Origin: Siphonodentalium dalli
Taxonomy: Eukaryota > Mollusca > Scaphopoda > Gadilida > Siphonodentaliidae
DNA length: 64,000 nucleotides
NCBI GenBank assembly: GCA_032622095.1
Contig: CP136063.1
Span: 23,066,987-23,130,986, forward strand
Reading direction: 5' to 3'
In this document: piece by piece, positions 24,831 through 35,252 of the stretch
How the letters are laid out: every line of letters begins with the position of its first letter
Position numbering within the stretch: the first letter of the stretch is position 1
Made by a program: the position numbers and the translations under genes
The notes under the pieces: model-generated
The model's input: only the letters and a program-made list of their open reading frames with translations
What the model was told of the DNA's origin: nothing
Databases searched by the model: none

Positions 24831-25762
24831 TTATATTTACTATGCATCAATCAACATCATGTGTCATTGGTGGAATCATTGCCGGTTGTTTATCGTGATA
24901 AATTCATGTGTTTTCTCGATTTGATACCAAAATTGAAATAGATTCTTAAGACAACTTTTAGCTTACAGTGAAAAAGAAAATTGAAAAATACTTGAAATTA
25001 ACATCTTTTGTATGCCACTGCCGCACAGGCATCCGGAAAGTTCACACAACCATCCATAAGTAATAAGTCAAAAACGATCACAAAAACTCTTAAAGGTACT
25101 CAATACGATCAGACGGTCACCATATCATCAAGATACAACAACATTTCTTCAAAATAAGCTTTAGTTATCAGAATCAATTTATTGCAACAAAATAATGCTA
25201 ACCGCTGTCAACTATGGTATCAAATTTCCCAAAACGTGTTATTTATCAGCATTTTGTTCAACAAAATATAACCATATTATTACTTAAGTATCACAAAATT
25301 TGGCCGTATTACCTCTTGATTTTAGAGTTATCCATCTCCATCCGCAATTTTGTCCGAGATCGTCCGTTTTGACCATGTGTTCCTGGGCCACAAATTATTG
25401 CACATCTTGAGAGATAACAAACTTCAAAAATTGATATGTGATCACTCTGAGCTTTGATGGGTGGGTTCCTTGACTCAAATCAAATATTTTTTACCCCGAA
25501 GCCAAAGAAATGGTAATTTAGGATCGTTAAGTTTGGATAATGCATCTTTAATTGAGAACGCTCTTTATTATCTACTGCTTTTGGGTGACGGAATTTAAAT
25601 ATCAATGCTTTTTATAAGAGACAGTCTATAACAAGAGATGGTCACGCTTCCAGATGCACAAGGTAACTTGCGGACAGCAGCCCCACACATGTTTGGAAAG
25701 ATGACAGCATTGTTGATTTCAATTGGATGACTGATAAAAACAACGAAAATGAAGTTTCTCTG
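24831..25762. repeat. Dispersed repeat pair, otherwise no gene
   Basis: 25084-25260 (AAAGGTACTCAATACGATCA, TTTAGTTATCAGAATC) resembles 29236-29360. Nothing else recognised. Confidence 0.5.
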
Positions 25763-26147
25763 GAACTAGATGCATGATTGACAGGTGTTGGTACCACAAG
25801 GCGTGAACTAGATGCATGATTGACAGGTGTTGGTACCACAAGGCGTGAACTAGATGCATGATTGACAGGTGTTGGTACCACAAGGCGTGAACTAGATGCA
25901 TGATTGACAGGTGTTGGTTCCACAAGGCGTGAACTAGATGCATGATTGACAGGTGTTGGTACCACAAGGCGTGAACTAGATGCATGATTGACAGGTGTTG
26001 GTATCACAAGGCGTGAACTAGATGCATGATTGACAGAGGTGTTGGTTCCACAAGGCGTGAACTAGATGCATGATTGACAGGTGTTGGTACCACAAGGCGT
26101 GAACTAGATGCATGATTGACAGGTGTTGGTTCCACAAGGCGTATTTG
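25763..26147 (+). repeat. Minisatellite, 42-base unit, 9 copies
   Basis: The unit contains AACTAGATGCATGATTGACA and GGTGTTGGTACCACAAGGCG. The period is divisible by three, so frames on the minus strand stay open and predict 14-residue repeats (NHASSSRLVVPTPV). No splice sites or family support; one unit has an inserted AG. Confidence 0.92.
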
Positions 26148-26169
26148 TAAGCCTGTAAATAGTGTGACT

Positions 26170-26512
26170 GTAATTAGCAGATTGTTGTCCCCAGAGAGTG
26201 AATTTAGTGATGCTATCCCAGATGGTAGGCTAGCATCACCAAATTCACCATCTGGGAACCTCATTCTGCTTAGGCCTCAACTGCCATGGGTTACCTAGTA
26301 ACCTAGGATCAGATTGAAGTTCCCCAGTTGAAGTTGGTGATGTTCAGTTTACCCATTATTCACCTCAATTATGCATTTTATCTTCTGAAAATTAGGGAAC
26401 TTTCCAGAAAGGAAAAAGTAACTAAAACAATGGTAATTTGAGACTATAGATAATTTCCAGAATATGAGACATAAGCAGAATGAGGTCCCCAGAGGGTGAA
26501 TTTTGGATTGCA
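26170..26512. mobile_element. B-family MITE, right end truncated
   Basis: Left hairpin at about 26178-26268 and the B spacer are intact, but the right hairpin stops at CCAGAGGGTGAATTTT (26512). It abuts the 42-base array on the left. Confidence 0.65.
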
Positions 26513-26614
26513 TATTCTTTGCTCACAAAGAGATCTAAATTTATGGAAGTGTATATTAAGATCAAGTTTATGAGTCATAACCAAAAAGATTGAAGACAAA
26601 TTTACTATAACGCA

Positions 26615-26765
26615 CAAGCCTTGAAATAGTGTGTCAGTCATTTGCAGAATGAGGTCCCCAGAGGGTGAATTTAGTGATGCTACCCCGCATAGCGGGCTAG
26701 CATCACCAAATTCACCCTCTGGGGACCTCATTCTGCAAATGACAGACACACTATTTCAAGGCTTG
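26615..26765. mobile_element. Short B-family MITE with 8-base target duplication
   Basis: A nearly perfect 151-base palindrome from CAAGCCTTGAAATAGTG to its complement, flanked on both sides by ATAACGCA (26607-26614 and 26766-26773). An 8-base duplication fits the hAT group. Confidence 0.9.
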
Positions 26766-26970
26766 ATAACGCACAATATAGAATTTGTCTTCACACTGCA
26801 TAAACGAAACAAGAGATACCTTTAATAATCCGATAACATAGACTGAAATATTCTAATAATACATAATGTACAATTTGTGAAAGAACAGGATGTAACAGAG
26901 TTTACATAAATATAACTAAATACCGCACAATGGAAATCAAGTCTGGGGAAAGAGGGAGACAGCAGTTTAT

Positions 26971-27438
26971 TTAACCCTTTCAGTGCCAGGTCCGATTTTT
27001 GTATCAACCCATATACCCTGTGCCAATGCATTCTCTTATATATGCGAGTCGACCATAGGTCGCCTCGCATATATAAGAGAATGCATTAGCCTAACAATTT
27101 TTCATCATTTGTTATTATTTTTTACAATTTTAATAATTTTTTCTTATATTCTTTAACAGACTTATTTTGTAGGTTTATGCCAGGGAATCTCACGTTTTTC
27201 ATGGGCATCAAAATTATTACTATGAATACTTGGTGATAGTTTTGAGTTATAACATGCCCCTAAGGTTTTATCCAGTTTGTTTTTAAATTCGCTATAGCAT
27301 GCTTAAGCATACCCAAAAAAAATTCAACCAAAAAAATCTAAAAAAAAACAAAAACAATTTTTTACTTTTATTTCGGGCCGATTTTACAGGCCGTAAATTA
27401 GGGCCGATGAGATCAGCCCCTGGCACTGAAAGGGTTAA
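26971..27438 (+). mobile_element. piggyBac-like MITE, family A'
   Basis: TTAA at both ends, termini CCCTTTCAGTGCCAGG and the complement. It holds the shared hairpin core plus a longer right half (CTTAAGCATACCC). Confidence 0.85.
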
Positions 27439-27499
27439 AGGGCTACTGTCCACTAAATCCAGCCATTTATGGGACCATCTCCTTTTATAATCAACAGAA

Positions 27500-27676
27500 T
27501 GTATGCAACAAATGAATGAATTTTAGCCATGGATTAGTGCAAAACATATCAGAAAACATTTATACCTTGGGAGATCACCCCATGTCAGTAGGTTGGTGAT
27601 GATGGGGTATGACTTTTAGCCATGGATTAGTGCAAAACATATCAGAAATATTTATACCTTGGGAGATCACCCCATG
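27500..27676 (+). repeat. Local direct duplication carrying an empty insertion site
   Basis: The block with CCATGGATTAGTGCAAAACA and GGGAGATCACCCCATG occurs twice (from about 27527 and 27618). The first copy continues uninterrupted through TCAGTAGGTTGGTGATG; the second is interrupted by the MITE at 27685. Confidence 0.9.
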
Positions 27677-27684
27677 TCAGTAGG

Positions 27685-28128
27685 CAAGCCTGCAAATAGC
27701 GTGTCTGTCATTTGCAGAATGAGGTCCCCAGAGGGTGAATTTAGTGATGCTATCCTGCACAGCAGGCTAGCATCACCAAATTCACCCTCTGGAGACCTCA
27801 TTCTGCTTAGGCCTCATCTTCTGGGAAGTTTCTATAGTATCAAATTAACATTGTTTTTAGTTACATTTCCATTCTAGGAAGTTTCTATATCCCCTAATTT
27901 GCAGAAGATAAAATTCATAATTGAGGTGCCCAATGGGTGAACATCACCAACTTCAACTGGGAAACTTCAATCTGATCCTAGGTCTGCCATATCAGTTGAC
28001 GGCCTAAGCAGAATGAGGTCCCCAGAGGGTGAATTTAGTGATGCTAGCCCACTATGCGGGATAGCGTCACTAAATTCACCCTCTGGGGACTTATTCTGCA
28101 AATGACAGACACCCTATTTGCAGGCTTG
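27685..28128. mobile_element. B-family MITE, complete, with 8-base target duplication
   Basis: 444 bases, ends CAAGCCTGCAAATAG and complement, hairpins at 27712-27812 and 28009-28105 around the B spacer. TCAGTAGG flanks both sides (27677-27684, 28129-28136). No coding sequence; 8-base duplication suggests mobilisation by a hAT-type transposase. Confidence 0.93.
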
Positions 28129-28220
28129 TCAGTAGGTTGGTGATGATGGGGTATGTTGTAGGAAATTGTTGACAGATGGACACCAACCCAAGGCAATAGC
28201 TCAATTTGCTAAAAATTGTA

Positions 28221-28684
28221 TCATTTGTAGCTCTGGTAAGATGGAGGAGGCGCGGGAGCTCCGTCAGGGTAAACCGTGGGAGGGGGCTGAGGAGCAGACG
28301 GCTCGATAGATCCGCCCGTCATCAGAGGAGCTGTTGGGTCCGCCTCCTTCTTCATAACTTCATCATACGATGGTGGGAGATTTGTTGCAGCGTCATCATG
28401 CTGTGGTGTCGGTGTAACATTATGTCGCACCCTCTGTGAGACATCATGCCACGGTTCAGGTTCAGGCTGTGGAGTCGGCGAGACATCATGCCACGGTTCA
28501 GGTTCAGGCTGTGGAGTCGGCGAGACATCAGGCCTCACGTTGCTGACTGTCGGATGATATATTACGTTGGATCCATGTGCATCGGTTGTTTGTGACTGTG
28601 GATTGTAGTTATCTGGTCTGTTGGACCCATATGCATCGGTCGTTTGTGACTGTGGTGTGTAGTTATATGGTGGATAATTCACTG
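28221..28684 (-). CDS. Terminal exon: proline-rich cytoplasmic tail with PPSY motifs
   Basis: Acceptor TTTATTTCAG, phase 1, 154 codons including a TGA stop. The tail is rich in Pro, Gln and Ser and carries duplications: PQSQTTDA occurs twice and a 14-residue unit with PTPQPEPEPWHDVS occurs twice in tandem. Two PPSY motifs (LPPSYDEVM and APPPSYQSY, the latter at the C-terminus) fit PPxY, the ligand of WW domains in NEDD4-type ubiquitin ligases; this suggests ubiquitin-dependent trafficking of the membrane protein, an inference only. It lies 5.4 kb downstream of the transmembrane exon. No AATAAA was found close to the stop; a 444-base MITE sits about 90 bases beyond it. Confidence 0.8.
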
Positions 28685-28792
28685 CTGAAATAAATAGACA
28701 AGGATACGATAGATATAGAATACACACAAAGTATTTCTGAATACCAATTATACACCACTCGTGGGATTGATGATTTACCGCACAAGCTTTAG

Positions 28793-29166
28793 CAGGGACG
28801 CCGGAAGCATCCAAGGGCAGGGGGGCAGAGCCTACAAAAAGGGCATTTTTCCGCAAAAAAGGGCATTTTCTCCGCAAACTCGGGAAAATAATCATAAATT
28901 CATTGTGGCAAAAATCCCTATTTTAATGGTATTTGTCGGTTTTTATGGCCGTTTTGTGATAAAATTGACAAAAAATTAATATTCCTTGTGAAATTGGTGG
29001 TATTTGGAGCAAAAAAGTCACATTTTGATATAAAAACATGAGATTAAACACACAAAAAGCATTTTCTGTCTCCAGAAAAAGGGCAAGTCCTGCCCCCGCT
29101 CGCCCCCCTTGGCCAAGGGCAGGGGGGTCAGCTGCCCCCCTCTGCCCCCCTCTTCCGGCGCCCCTG
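28793..29166. mobile_element. hAT-like MITE with 8-base target duplication
   Basis: Ends CAGGGACGCCGGAAG and, from the other side, CAGGGGCGCCGGAAG, flanked by AGCTTTAG (28785-28792, 29167-29174). C/G-rich subterminal CTGCCCCCCT repeats. It sits in the intron just upstream of the terminal coding exon, at the centre of an older inverted repeat (about 28735-29232). Confidence 0.9.
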
Positions 29167-29235
29167 AGCTTTAGTGAGTGCAGTAACTCATCAATCCCAG
29201 GAGTGGTGTAAATTTGGTATTCAGAAACACTAGAT

Positions 29236-30009
29236 AAAGGTACTCAATCCGATTTGATGGTCCTCATATAATCAGATTCCAACACCAATAACATTTTTAG
29301 AAATGCTGCTTCAGTTATCAGAATCTATTAATTGCCCAAAAATAATGGTTCAATATTGTCTTATCATCAGTGTTCAAGCCGTCGGTGGCCAAAGTTTCGT
29401 TTGGCCAAACTTTTTTTCACCACAAATGGAGACAGAAATCTAATTTAAAAAATAGATCGACGAAGTTAAGTGATGATAATATCACCGGTTTTGGATTGGA
29501 AACACGAGTATCGTATTTCGGATACATAATATGATGACAACCCAAATTTATTTTGCAAGGGGAGCCTTGTTTGAATGGTGATGGTTGTATAAAGGCGATT
29601 ACTAATCGTCAAAACACTTAATCTCTGCACTGGTGATATCATATTTGTTGATTATGCGGTCTGTAAGACGAAATACGTAAATGCATTGTCCTGTAATTCC
29701 ATGTACCAGCAATGGTATGTCAGTTACGTAATATGTCGTAAACTGCCTCCCGTCTTATAATAACCAGGCTTCACACCATAAAGGTTATTAATACAACAAT
29801 AGGTATGAACACCTCACGATAATAAGTAACAGAACTGTTGTTTTATTTCGGTGAAAATAGCGATGATAACTAACACACCCCATTACTTGATTAGTTGGCG
29901 AACATGGTGTCAGCGACGCAACAATGAGTGAGAGAGTTATATATTTGAAAAATATAATTTAGTCATCAATTTTTAGCTCAGAAAATGAGGATTTAATTTG
30001 GCCAATGTT
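29236..30009. other. Intron, mostly unrecognised
   Basis: 29236-29360 is the partner of the dispersed repeat at 25084. The rest shows no exon or element. Confidence 0.5.
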
Positions 30010-31529
30010 TAGCTCAACTTTACTTTGTCAAGTTTGAGCTATTGCCATGGCTTTGTCGTCCGTCGTCTGTGTGTGCGTGTGTGTGCGTGATTTGTCAACA
30101 ATTTCCGTTAGCACGGGCTACAGGTCATACCTTTCGTCGGATCATTATGAAATTTGTCATGGCTGTTGACATTGACAAAAAATCTTGGATTTCAAAATTC
30201 AATCCATTAGCACGGGCTACAGGTCGTACTGTTCGTCTGATAATCATGAAATTTGTCATGGATGTTAATATTGACATGTAGATGGGAACGAGTCATTTGG
30301 GGTCGTTCGGCCAAAAAAAGATGGCTGACAGCAGCCATCTTGGATTTTACTCTTTGCATGACTAACACCTTTGGCACAGGCTACAGGTCGAAGCTTTGGT
30401 CATATCATTATGAAATTTGTCATGGCTGTTGACATTGACATGTAGATGGGAAACGAATCATTTTGGGGTCATTCGGCAAAAAAACATGGCCACCAGCGGC
30501 CATCTTGGATTTCAAATTTAAATCCATTATACGGGCTACAGTTTATACTGTTCGTCTGATCATCATGAAATTTTTCCTTGGCTGTTAATATTGACATGTA
30601 GATGGGAACGAGTCATTTTGGGGTCGTTAGGCCAAAAAACATGGCTGCCAGCAGCCATCTTGGATTTTACTCTTTGCATGACTAAATCCTTGGGCACGGG
30701 CTACAGGTCGTAACTTTGGTCAGATCTTCATAAAATTTGTCATGGATGTTAACAATGACATGTAGATGCAAACAAGTCATTTTGGTGTCATTCGGCCAAA
30801 AACATGGCCGCCAGCAGCCATCTTGGATTTTACTCTTTGGATGACTAAATCGTTTGGCACAGGCTACAGGTCGTATCTTTGGTCAAAACATTATGAGATT
30901 TGTCATGGCTGTTGACATTGACATCTAGATGGGAATGAGTCATTTTGGGTCATTCGGCAAAAAAACATGGCCACCAGTGGCCATCTTGGATTTAAAAATT
31001 CAATCCATTAGCATGGGTTACAGATCGTACTATTCGTCTGATCATTGTGAAATTTGTCATCGATGTTAATATTGACATTTAGATCGGAACAATTCATTTT
31101 TGGGTCTTTTGGCCAAAAAACATGACCCCTAGCAGCCATCTTGGATTTTACTCTTTGGATGACTTAATCCTTTGGCACGTGCTACAGGTCGTAGCTTTGG
31201 TCAGATCATCATGAAATTTGGAATGGATGTTAACAATGACATGTGGATGGGAATCGAGTCATTTTGGGGTAATTCAGCAAAAAAACATGGCCACCAGCAG
31301 CCATCTTGGATTTCACTCTTTGTATGACTAAATCCTTTGGCACGGGCTACAAGTCCTAACTTTGGTCAGATCATTATGAGTTTTTTTGGGGTCATTCGGC
31401 AAAAAAACGTGGCTGCCAGTGGCCATCTTGGATTTTACTCTTTGCATAACTAGGCCTTTTAACTTGTCACATTCCTACTCACTCCATTGACTGTAACACA
31501 TGAAATTATTCCCTTTCCAAGTTGAGCTA
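30010..31529 (-). mobile_element. S-type tandem-repeat element
   Basis: Ends TAGCTCAACTT and AAGTTGAGCTA. Inside are about ten 145-160-base units (GGCCATCTTGGATTTTACTC, GAAATTTGTCATGGATGTTA). The 3' end carries a purine-poor GTCGTCCGTCGTC tract, the ACGG-type microsatellite on this strand. Same family at 40302, 57088 and 61888. Its plan resembles pearl elements but it has terminal inverted repeats. Confidence 0.75.
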
Positions 31530-31748
31530 CAGTGTCATTGACACTTTCATTTTTTATTTGGGCACTGAAAATTTCATTTGGCCAATTTTTTGGTCCAGCA
31601 CTGCTTATCATGGCAAATAATGTTGCGATGCCTTTGTATGTCAAATAATATTGTAATGTCCTGTTTGCGAGTATCGTGCTACAGTGTAGCATGAAGAGGG
31701 CTTCATCCTCCACTGCACCTCTATGACATTGCTTACTTATGTGTTTCT

Positions 31749-32212
31749 CTAACCCTTTACCCAACAAACCGGCCAAAAACGCCCAAATAAAGCTTCAACA
31801 GCCTAAAATATCTTCGGTCTGTCTCAATAACACCATACAAATATGGATATCATTGGAACCGGCTCATTGACCACATTGTGATAGTTACAGTTATGCCCTG
31901 TGCCAATACATTCTCTTATATATGCGAGTCGACCATAGGTCGCCTCGCATATATAAGAGAATGCATTGGCCTAAAAAAAAAAATTTTAACTTTTTTTTAC
32001 CATTTTTTCTTACATTCTTTAACAATTTTATAATTTTTTCTTACATTTTTTAACAATTTTTATAATATTTTTCTACATTCTTTGACAATTTTATCATTTT
32101 TAATATGTGTTAAGCCAATGCATTCTCTTATATATGCGAGGCGACCTATGGTCGACTCGCATATATAAGAGAATGCATTGGCACAGGGCCGTTCTGTTGG
32201 GTAAAGGGTTAA
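31749..32212 (+). mobile_element. piggyBac-like MITE, family A
   Basis: Family A termini; the left site has decayed to CTAA, the right is TTAA. Two hairpins and an expanded T-rich spacer (TTTCTTACATT repeated). Confidence 0.82.
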
Positions 32213-32274
32213 TGAGATACCTGCTGTTATAATAATAACAAAGCGTTCGTCGAATAAAACACCGCTAACTAAAT

Positions 32275-32369
32275 CCGTACGCATATAGGGGTGAAGGAGA
32301 AGATCACTCGATCTTTTCGACCATCCCGGGCGCTTCGCGCCCAACCACTATCCTCTCCGTACGCATATA
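32275..32369. other. 69-base insert between 13-base direct repeats
   Basis: CCGTACGCATATA at 32275-32287 and 32357-32369 brackets 69 bases containing a perfect GGGCGCTTCGCGCCC hairpin. The arrangement looks like a small insertion with a long target duplication, origin unknown. Confidence 0.5.
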
Positions 32370-32425
32370 CAAAAGTACAAAACTACTATACATGTTCTAC
32401 ATAAATTTTCGTAGGTTTGGTATGT

Positions 32426-32879
32426 CCAAGTCTGAGTTTAGTGTGCATTTCATTTGCAGAATGAGATCCCCAGAGGGTGAATTTAGTGAAGGTCCCCAGA
32501 GGGTGAATTTAGTGACGCTATCCCGCATAGCATCCCAAAATTCACCCCATGGGGACCTCATTCTGCATGGAGTCATCTGCTATGGGAGACATAGACTCAG
32601 ATTGAAGTTCCCAAATGGTGAATATTGTGATGAACACCCATTGGGAACCTCGATTATGCAATTTTTCGTCTGCAAATTTGGGGATATAGAGAAACTAAAC
32701 TAAACTAAAAAAGAATCTGTGTGAAGAAGAAACTTTCCAGATAATATGAGGCCTAAGCAGAATGAGATTCCCAGAGGGTGAATTTAGTGATGCTAGCCCG
32801 CTATGCCGGATAGAGTCACTAAATTCACCCTCTGGGGACCTAATTCTGCAAATAACAGGCACCTTATTCTCAGACCTGG
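32426..32879. mobile_element. B-family related MITE
   Basis: Two hairpins (about 32455-32572 and 32757-32847) with subfamily ends CCAAGTCTGAG and CTCAGACCTGG. The left hairpin has a tandem doubling of CCCCAGAGGGTGAATTTAGT. Flanks (GGTATGT/GGTATGC) are an imperfect target duplication. Confidence 0.65.
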
Positions 32880-32999
32880 GTATGCATAACTTTCCCAACA
32901 TCTAGATTGTCGTAACTCATTAGCAATTATGAGAAGTTTTGGCATTCTTCAAATCAGAGAACTTTCGTCACCAATGTTGAACCTTCATCACAAGTGTTT

Positions 33000-33225
33000 C
33001 CCACAAGCCTGAGATTAGTGTGCCTGTCATTTGAAGAATCACTAAATTCACTCTCTGGGGACCCCATTCTGCTTTGGCCGCATCTTCTCTGGAAAGTTTC
33101 TTTATTATAAAATTTTTATAGAAACTTCTTCACAGATTCTATTTCTTGTTTAGTTTAGTTTCTCTATATCCATAAATTGGCAGATAACTGAGGTTCACAA
33201 TGGGTGTTCATCACAATATTCATCA
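33000..33225. mobile_element. Degenerate B-family fragment
   Basis: Begins ACAAGCCTGAGATTAGTGTG, holds only the right arm of a hairpin, and continues with the B spacer in decayed form. Confidence 0.5.
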
Positions 33226-33540
33226 TTTGGCGAGCGGAACCCAAATTCGAACTTGACCTGTATTTCAGGCTAGTAAACGCACATGCAAAATTTCATTACG
33301 TTCACTTCAAATTTACTAAAGTTATCATCCGGAAACAAAAATTGAGTACACATTCCAACAATAAGGGCCGTAACTCTGGTTAAAATTGGCGGGCAGAATC
33401 CGAATTCGAACTTGACCTGTATTTTGTGCCATACCAAATTTCATTCCATTCAGTTTACACTTACTAAAGTTATCGTCCGGAAAAAAAAAAAAAGCAAATG
33501 GACGGATGGATGGATGAACCAATAACATAATACGTTCCGT
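33226..33540 (+). mobile_element. Tandem-repeat element fragment
   Basis: Two units of about 155 bases share AATTCGAACTTGACCTGTAT and TTTACTAAAGTTATC, followed by a GGACGGATGGATGG tract. Same plan as the pearl-like elements. Confidence 0.55.
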
Positions 33541-33769
33541 TTTTTTTCAAAATGGTCATAAACGGTCATATAAAAATTGCCACATGGCTCCGTGATCATG
33601 TGATTAGAATTCAGGGTCATTTAAAAAAATCCGCAATCGACTAGCTTCTATTTACACTGGGAGGCTGTGGGCACACACAACAAGCAATTCTTCCCACATG
33701 CACTGGTTGAGTATATGCGATGGATATGCATGTGAGTATATAATACATAAGTTTTGTACATCTCGTCAA

Positions 33770-34090
33770 TGATGTGATTTACATTGGTTGGTGGGAATAT
33801 TGATGATGTGATTTACCTTGGTTGGTGGGTATATTGCCTTTATTTACCTCGGTTGCTGTGTATATTGCCTTTATTTACCTCGGTTGCTGTGTATATTGCC
33901 TTTATTTACCTTGGTTGGTGGGAATGTTGCCTTTATTTACCTTGGTTGGTGGGAATATTGCCTTTATTTACCTTGGTTGGTGGGAATATTGCCTTTATTT
34001 ACCTTGGTTGGTGGGAATATTGTCTTTATTTACCTTGGTTGGTGAGAATATTGCCTTTATTTACCTTGGTTGGTGGGTATATTGCCTTTG
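33770..34090 (+). repeat. 31-base tandem array seeded on an exon donor
   Basis: About ten units containing TTTACCTTGGTTGGTGGGAA. On the minus strand each unit carries CCAAG|GTAAAT, and the first is the donor of the transmembrane exon at 34065. The plus-strand frames (LYLPWLVG repeats) are artefacts. Confidence 0.92.
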
Positions 34091-34211
34091 GAGCCATAAC
34101 GAAAGTAATAACAGCAGCAGGAAACTACGATACAGACAGCAAAAGTTATACCAAGTATCACGAGCACACGAGTTGATGGACCTTTTGATTTCTTCTTATA
34201 ACTTGAGTCGT
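34065..34211 (-). CDS. Transmembrane exon
   Basis: This is a 147-base exon: acceptor ATTTTTTGCAG, donor CAAG|GTAAAT, phase 1 in and phase 1 out. It encodes a lysine-rich juxtamembrane segment (YKKKSKGPSTR), a helix of about 20 hydrophobic residues (VLVILGITFAVCIVV), then SCCCYYFRYGSKG. The cysteines at the inner face could be palmitoylated, as in other CCC-containing single-pass proteins. Phases match the exon before (GATT) and after (CAGTG), giving one open frame across both joins. The donor lies in the first unit of a 31-base tandem array, so up to ten equally spaced GTAAAT or similar donors follow. Use of any distal donor would run into an in-frame TAA directly after this donor. Confidence 0.78.
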
Positions 34212-34231
34212 CTGCAAAAAATATAGTATAT

Positions 34232-34570
34232 CATTAATGTTATGTGAAACACTCTAGGCAATCAAATAGAAATGGAGAATAATCTTGCTGAAAGTAGTTA
34301 TTTTTATGAACATTAATCCAAATTTCCGACAAACGCCGTCAATCTTATATACTGATTAATTAAATGCAATGACTCTCGATGGTTAAATCGCCGATAGTTG
34401 CGTCGCGAAATGAGATGTAAATATCTACAATTGTGCATAGTTAGTATGGTCGATTTCTTTGAGATTTTCGATGATGTCATTAGAATGCTGCATTCCTCCA
34501 TTGGCATAGCGCCTGAAGACTACGTGTACCTTATCAGTTTCACACTGAACAAGTCCATTATGTCTTTAAC
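34232..34570 (+). repeat. Dispersed repeat P
   Basis: Copy of the 15722 repeat, in the intron about 20 bases upstream of the transmembrane exon acceptor. Confidence 0.7.
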
Positions 34571-34576
34571 AATAGC

Positions 34577-34760
34577 AAGGGCATAATGGGTGAGGGTTTG
34601 ACAAGAATGATTAACAACACAAGGGCATAATGGGTGAGGGTTTGACAAGAATGATTAACAACACAAGGGCATAATGGGTGAGGGTTTGACAAGAATGATT
34701 AACAACACAAGGGCATAATGGGTGAGGGTTTGACAAGAATGATTAACAACACAAGGGCAT
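34577..34760 (+). repeat. Tandem repeat, 44-base unit, 4 copies
   Basis: AAGGGCATAATGGGTGAGGG units at 34577, 34621, 34665 and 34709 are essentially identical, plus eight bases of a fifth. It grows out of the right end of repeat P. Confidence 0.95.
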
Positions 34761-35252
34761 CAAAGACCACTAATAACCCATCAACACATCAGAACTAAAC
34801 TGTTCTTTTGCAGGAAAATGAGATATTGGTATATCTTTCGAATCGGTGTGGATATTCCTGTATGAAAATCACCAGATATCGTGTCTAATACCAAACTTGA
34901 ATGAGAGGCTGTGTAAATCTGTTCCATCTCAAAAACTCTCTTTATTGACAGTGCTATATTGTTCTATATCTCCACTGTGGACCAATGAATCTATTTATTT
35001 TGTACCATTAAATGAATTAACGTGATTAAATAAATTTCAGTGCTAAAATGTTGTACATGTATCTCTGACCTTCAATATAGAAAGCAATGGAACCCAAACT
35101 TGGCAGAGTGTCAGCGAAGCGATTGGTTGAAAGCAATGCTTTCTCACTCCTAGGTATGAACATCCTTATTTCTGGATAAATTATTTGGTTAAAATAAAAC
35201 AGAAAATGGCGTTATTTGGGATTTTAATTTGCACGTTTTTATGATTAAACGA
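34761..35252. other. Intron sequence, nothing recognised
   Basis: AT-rich; no exon, repeat or element end recognised. Confidence 0.5.

Noticed and set aside
24484-24941. Cysteine-rich frames that resemble a small secreted protein
   Set aside because: Produced by TGTTGTTTATGTG low-complexity DNA; several frames are open at once.
33784-34226. Plus-strand frames with LYLPWLVG repeats that look like a membrane protein
   Set aside because: They are the reverse of a 31-base array; the other strand has the real transmembrane exon with matching splice phases.
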